A stretch of DNA of 64,000 bases from NCBI RefSeq assembly GCF_049243985.1, contig NC_135384.1:18906501-18970500 (forward strand), written 5' to 3'. The number at the start of each line of letters is the position of its first letter. Position 1 is the stretch's first letter. The notes beneath the pieces were generated by a model that ran no database searches, was not told the origin of the DNA, and worked only from the letters and a program-made list of their open reading frames with translations. Both the position numbers and the translations under genes were made by a program. Of this stretch, positions 60,487 to 64,000 are shown in pieces. The DNA comes from Paroedura picta. Lineage: Eukaryota > Chordata > Lepidosauria > Squamata > Gekkonidae.

Positions 60487-60491
60487 GGAGG

Positions 60492-60850
60492 CATCGGAAA
60501 TCACTCACAACATCCTGGCTGACTGTACAGTAGTGAGCCTCGGAAGGTGCACTTCCTGTTCTGCTTACTTCCTTCCCAGCCAAAGGATTTCCATCATTGA
60601 GGCCATTAGAGATGGCTTGTTTAAAATATTCTGTCACTGCCTCCAAACACTGGATCAATGCAATCAATCCAATGATAATCCATTGGGACATAGAGCGATT
60701 GTTCACATATAGGTAGAATGCTAGCCCAAAATTGTGAAGTACCTGGGCAAGAGTGTGCATGAAGATGTTAAGTAATGTCAGAAAGAGAATTATACCCAGC
60801 GAAACTCCACAAGGAATTTGGCAGTACTGCAAGTACTCCACCCCAATCAT
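60492..60850 (-). mobile_element. L2-clade LINE, RT palm fragment
   Basis: The minus frame contains CGVSLGIILFLTLLNIFMHT, then LAQVLHNFGLAFYLYVNNRS. These correspond to the PQGSVLSPLLFN and YADD blocks of an L2-type RT, with YVNN in place of YADD, so it is catalytically dead. LIQCLEAVTEYFKQ follows. It belongs with 59,490-60,133. Confidence 0.65.
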
Positions 60851-61020
60851 GCCCCTTTGTCCTCAACAGGTGTGCTTCCCATGATTCCCTATGGGCAAGT
60901 ATGTATTCTTTATGGGCAAGTATGTTGCTGTCCCTAGTTTTAGTACGTCCCTCTTTTTCACCTTCCTGTATGGGCTCTTCCCCCCCCCCCCCGACCATTT
61001 CAGCTTTGAAGTGCAAATTT

Positions 61021-61080
61021 AAAGTTCAGTGGCACTTTAAAGACCAACAAAGTATTATTCACACTTCCTCAGATATAAAG
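61021..61080. repeat. Interspersed-repeat remnant
   Basis: CAGTGGCACTTTAAAGACCA followed by ACAAAG and ACTTCCTCAGATA resembles a widespread reptile repeat motif, here with its middle missing. The family is uncertain. Confidence 0.35.
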
Positions 61081-61144
61081 ATATCACAAATACAATAAAT
61101 CAAACATGTTATTGCTTGCATGCAAAGGGAAAAAAGGGGGAAAG

Positions 61145-61164
61145 GAATTAATTAATTAATTAAT
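61145..61164 (+). repeat. (TTAA)n microsatellite
   Basis: About five ATTA units in a row. Confidence 0.9.
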
Positions 61165-61169
61165 ACCAC

Positions 61170-61850
61170 TGTTTTTGTGGTACCCTTGTTCATTTAATGC
61201 TTGTTTTGTGGTGTTCAATTTTGGACTGGAACGGGTTAATAAAGGAATGAGAGTTCTACTCTTTCATTTCTAAAATATTGTTCTGAAATATCTGTAAGGC
61301 ATCCCATTATTTTTTGTGATACTGTTGTGTGTTTAATGCCCTTTCTGGCCTATTTGGGAGGCTTTTGGGCCCAGAACAAGCTAATAAAGGGGTGAGATAC
61401 TCCTTCATTTCTAAAATATTGTTCTCAAGTGTTTGTTTTGCATCTCACTGTTTTTTGCAGCCCTCTTAGAACCACAGAATAACAGAGTTGGAAGGGACTT
61501 CCAGTGTCATCTAGGCCCCCTGGGGTTCATCTAGTTCATTTAATGGCCATTTTCTTTTAATGCTCCTGTTCTGGGGTGTTCCAGAGGCTTTTTGGCCTGG
61601 TAAGAGTTAATAAAGGTGTGGGATTTCTAAAAACATTGTTCTCAAATGTCTGTAATGCATCTCACTCTTGTATGTTTAATGTACATTCTGTTCTAGGGAG
61701 TTTCAGAGGTTTTTTGGCCTAGTAATAAGGGTTAATAATAGTGCAGGATTTCCGCCTTTTCATTTCTAAAATATTGTTCCCAAATAGTACAAAGTATCTG
61801 TAATGCATCCCACTATTTTTTTTGGTACTGTTATTTGTTTAATGCCCAAG
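61170..61850 (+). repeat. Old degenerate tandem repeat, about four units of 140-160 bp
   Basis: Recurring blocks in order are TTTAATGC, a GGCCT..AGAGGCTTTTGG-like stretch, GGTTAATAAAGG, TTTCTAAAATATTGTTCTCAA and TGTAATGCATCTCAC. The GTTAATA block occurs near 61,234, 61,380 (altered), 61,608 and 61,730. One unit is lengthened by a CR1 remnant at 61,465-61,530. The units are well diverged. Confidence 0.75.
61465..61530 (-). mobile_element. CR1-type 3' end remnant
   Basis: CCACAGAATAACAGAGTTGG followed by AAGGGACTTCCAGTGTCATC and TAG is the reverse complement of a CR1-family 3' terminus. It is inserted in a degenerate tandem repeat. Confidence 0.7.
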
Positions 61851-63637
61851 CTGTTCCGGCTTTTACCCTGTCCCAAAAAGTAATCCTCTTGCTGGAAATG
61901 TAGTCAAAGTTGCAGAGGAACCCAGCCTAAAGCAACTAGAAGCTTGTTTGCCCAAAAGATTGATTAATTCCCTTCCTAACTGGGCCAATCTATCCAGGCA
62001 TCTAGAAGGTGCTAAAGACATCAGGAAAGTAAATATGTAATTTGCAGGCCCATTAAAGACGGTGCTAAAACCATCACTGGAGGGAGATGGGGAGTGTTGA
62101 GATGTGGAGGCAGATCTGTTTAGCTAAATGTGCATGTAAACCTCTCCAGCAATAACAGCTAGTAATGGTAGTATGCCTTAGAAAAATGAGCACCTCAGAG
62201 AGAAATGTTCAGAATGGTCCAGAAGAGCTTTTTAAATAAGGTGTCTTGTTGACTATGATTGGGCAGAACGACAGGATTCAAATATGGTTGTTATTTATAT
62301 CAAGGAAATAGTAGTGGTCTATATTGGTTTTCATTGCATTGTTTTCTAATTTTTGTAATTCTTCACTGCCCCCATTGTTAATGATGTGTCATCTGTAATA
62401 CTGTTATACAACCAATTTTTCTGCTGGTAATAAAGGGAAGAGGTGCTGGTGTTCCCCTTTAGCCACTGAAAAAGATTATGCTGGGGATCATGGGGTCTGC
62501 ATGGACAAAACCCACATGGAACTGGGAGTTGTAATAAGGAAAGTAATTGGATGAGACACAGCAAAAAATGTTGGCTGGTTCCAACCCACTTTTTCACTGC
62601 ATTCTTTTCTTAATTTTCTAATCCAGTTTTATGACATTGTTTATTGGATGCCATAATAATGCTTCTGAGGTTTTTAAAATTTTATAATTTGTTTTGCATT
62701 GCAATGAGAAATATTGGCTAGAATAAAGTAAATTCCAGGTATGCTCTAGGCTGGGAATACAAAGTACATGGAAGAAATTTGGAAAGCAGGGACACAAGAA
62801 GAGATGATTGGTCAGGCAAAACCTTTTCTCTCTTTTTTTGGCTAAGGGTTCTGTGTCACTTGATGGCTTACATATGCTCACATTATCACATATCACCTGA
62901 TTTCTTTTTCTCTATATAGACAACCTTAGGAGATCAGGCTGGACATACTGAAAGTGATACCTTGTCTTGAAGGTCCCTTGATCAGGACCATAATATCTCA
63001 GGTATGCCTTCATACTAATGACCTCCATGCCTGTGTCCAGGCAACATGCAAATAGATGTGTTGTAAGATATAATTTCCACATGCAACAGAACTAGATGGC
63101 AGAGTTTTGAAGTGGTAAAATAAACTGTTCGACTGGGTGGGGTTACAAGTGTTCCTGTATGTGAACTTCCTGAAAGCAGGAAGCTAGCACAGCAGACAGA
63201 ACTAGATCCTTTCAACCTGATAGACTAGATTTGGATTGGGGATAGTATGGGGAAAAGACAAGAGGATGGTCCCTTTTCACCCCTGAACAATTTTGCTAAT
63301 CAAAACTGCTTCTCCTATCAGAGTTGTTAACCTTTTCTATGGGGGACAAACAAAGCTCTTCTCCTTTCCCATCCAGATGTGGCCATCTGAATCAGGGCCC
63401 TGTGTGGTCATTGTTGAACTCAAAAAGACTCGAGGAAGATCCAATCACAGATCTGATTCAGCTCTCAATATCACACCTGGTTTGATGTGGAGTGTTGAGA
63501 ACCGGGAAGAAAATCAATTTGCTGTGGTTGGAACAAAGAGGAAAGCTGCCAGCAGGCATTTATATCTTTGGGGTAGACAATTTTTTTATTACATATTTTT
63601 ATTATTATATTAATAAATAATATACAAAAACTACATT
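61851..63637. other. No recognisable gene
   Basis: About 1.8 kb of AT-rich, apparently unique DNA. The longest frames (62,618-62,896 minus, 63,293-63,613 plus) lack recognised domains, signal sequences or splice-supported exon context. Confidence 0.5.
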
Positions 63638-63645
63638 GGTTAGAT

Positions 63646-63835
63646 CAGTGGTCCGCAACCTTTTTCAGGCTGCGGACCAGCGATGGCAGGGAGGGCGATC
63701 GCCCGGCTGCGCACGTGCGGTTTTTGGGCACGGATGGCGCAAATGCGAATGCGCGACCTGGCCGCACATGTGTGCATGCGTAGGAGTGCCACGCATGCGC
63801 GTTCGCTGCTGCGCATGGCTGATTGGAGACCACCA
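63646..63835. mobile_element. hAT-family MITE with perfect 8-bp target duplication
   Basis: The 190-bp element begins CAGTGGTCCGCAACC and ends GGAGACCACCA, giving short inverted termini of hAT type. GGTTAGAT flanks it exactly on both sides (63,638-63,645 and 63,836-63,843). The interior is CpG/GCATGCG-rich and non-coding. The perfect duplication suggests a relatively young insertion. Confidence 0.85.
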
Positions 63836-64000
63836 GGTTAGATTATATAAACTTTACTCTACAAACGTTCTACTAGAAAACTCCATCCTATCCCCGCGTC
63901 CCTTATTTTCTTAAGTAGTTAAAATAAGTACCCCATTGTTCTTGAAAAACATCTTCAGTTTTTTTGTTAACCATCAATGTCAGTTTGGCCAGGGTAGACA

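Overview
The window looks like repeat-rich, non-coding DNA from a squamate reptile (a lizard or a close relative). The evidence is a Sauria-type SINE, a 5S rRNA-headed SINE, a tRNA-headed CORE-SINE, abundant CR1 LINEs with ATTCTATG tails, L2-clade LINE fragments and a vertebrate nuclear tRNA-Cys(GCA) gene. I recognise no host protein-coding gene. Almost every open frame is either low-complexity satellite read-through or a retrotransposon fossil.

From 1 to about 39,113 lies a very large AT-rich satellite. Its spacer sequence (landmark GTAAGGAATGAGCTA) is interrupted at fixed sites by hexanucleotide microsatellites of the form ACT-R-A-N. They come as three site-specific dialects: GATACT, ACTAAT and ACTAAC. 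Between 1 and 28,277 the spacers and tracts form higher-order repeats of about 4.4 to 5.85 kb, four complete or nearly complete copies plus a fifth cut short by an L2 insertion. The copies are nearly identical outside the microsatellites. A Sauria SINE lies inside at 23.6 kb. A C-dialect-rich sub-array follows (29.07-31.26 kb), then a non-LTR retrotransposon fragment (31.26-32.28 kb), an inverted satellite segment (33.46-36.62 kb), a GC-rich unclassified insert (37.28-38.01 kb) and the end of the array.

From 39.1 to 64 kb the window is ordinary reptile intergenic DNA dense in transposable elements: several CR1 copies, a CR1/Ty3-gypsy/CR1 mosaic, LTR fossils, SINEs, hAT-like MITEs and one apparently intact tRNA-Cys gene. 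A long CR1 (54.1-58.0 kb, minus strand) keeps recognisable ORF1 esterase, endonuclease and reverse transcriptase regions, and tandem repeats lie upstream of its ORF1. A diverged, inverted relic of the big satellite at 43.6-47.2 kb lacks the hexanucleotide expansions and seems to preserve the pre-expansion state.

The best candidate for something undescribed is the satellite: microsatellites nested at fixed positions in a higher-order repeat, with dialects kept separate by position, block-number variation between copies, an inversion, and an unexpanded relic nearby. All boundaries and identities were judged by eye from the sequence. No alignment or database search was run.
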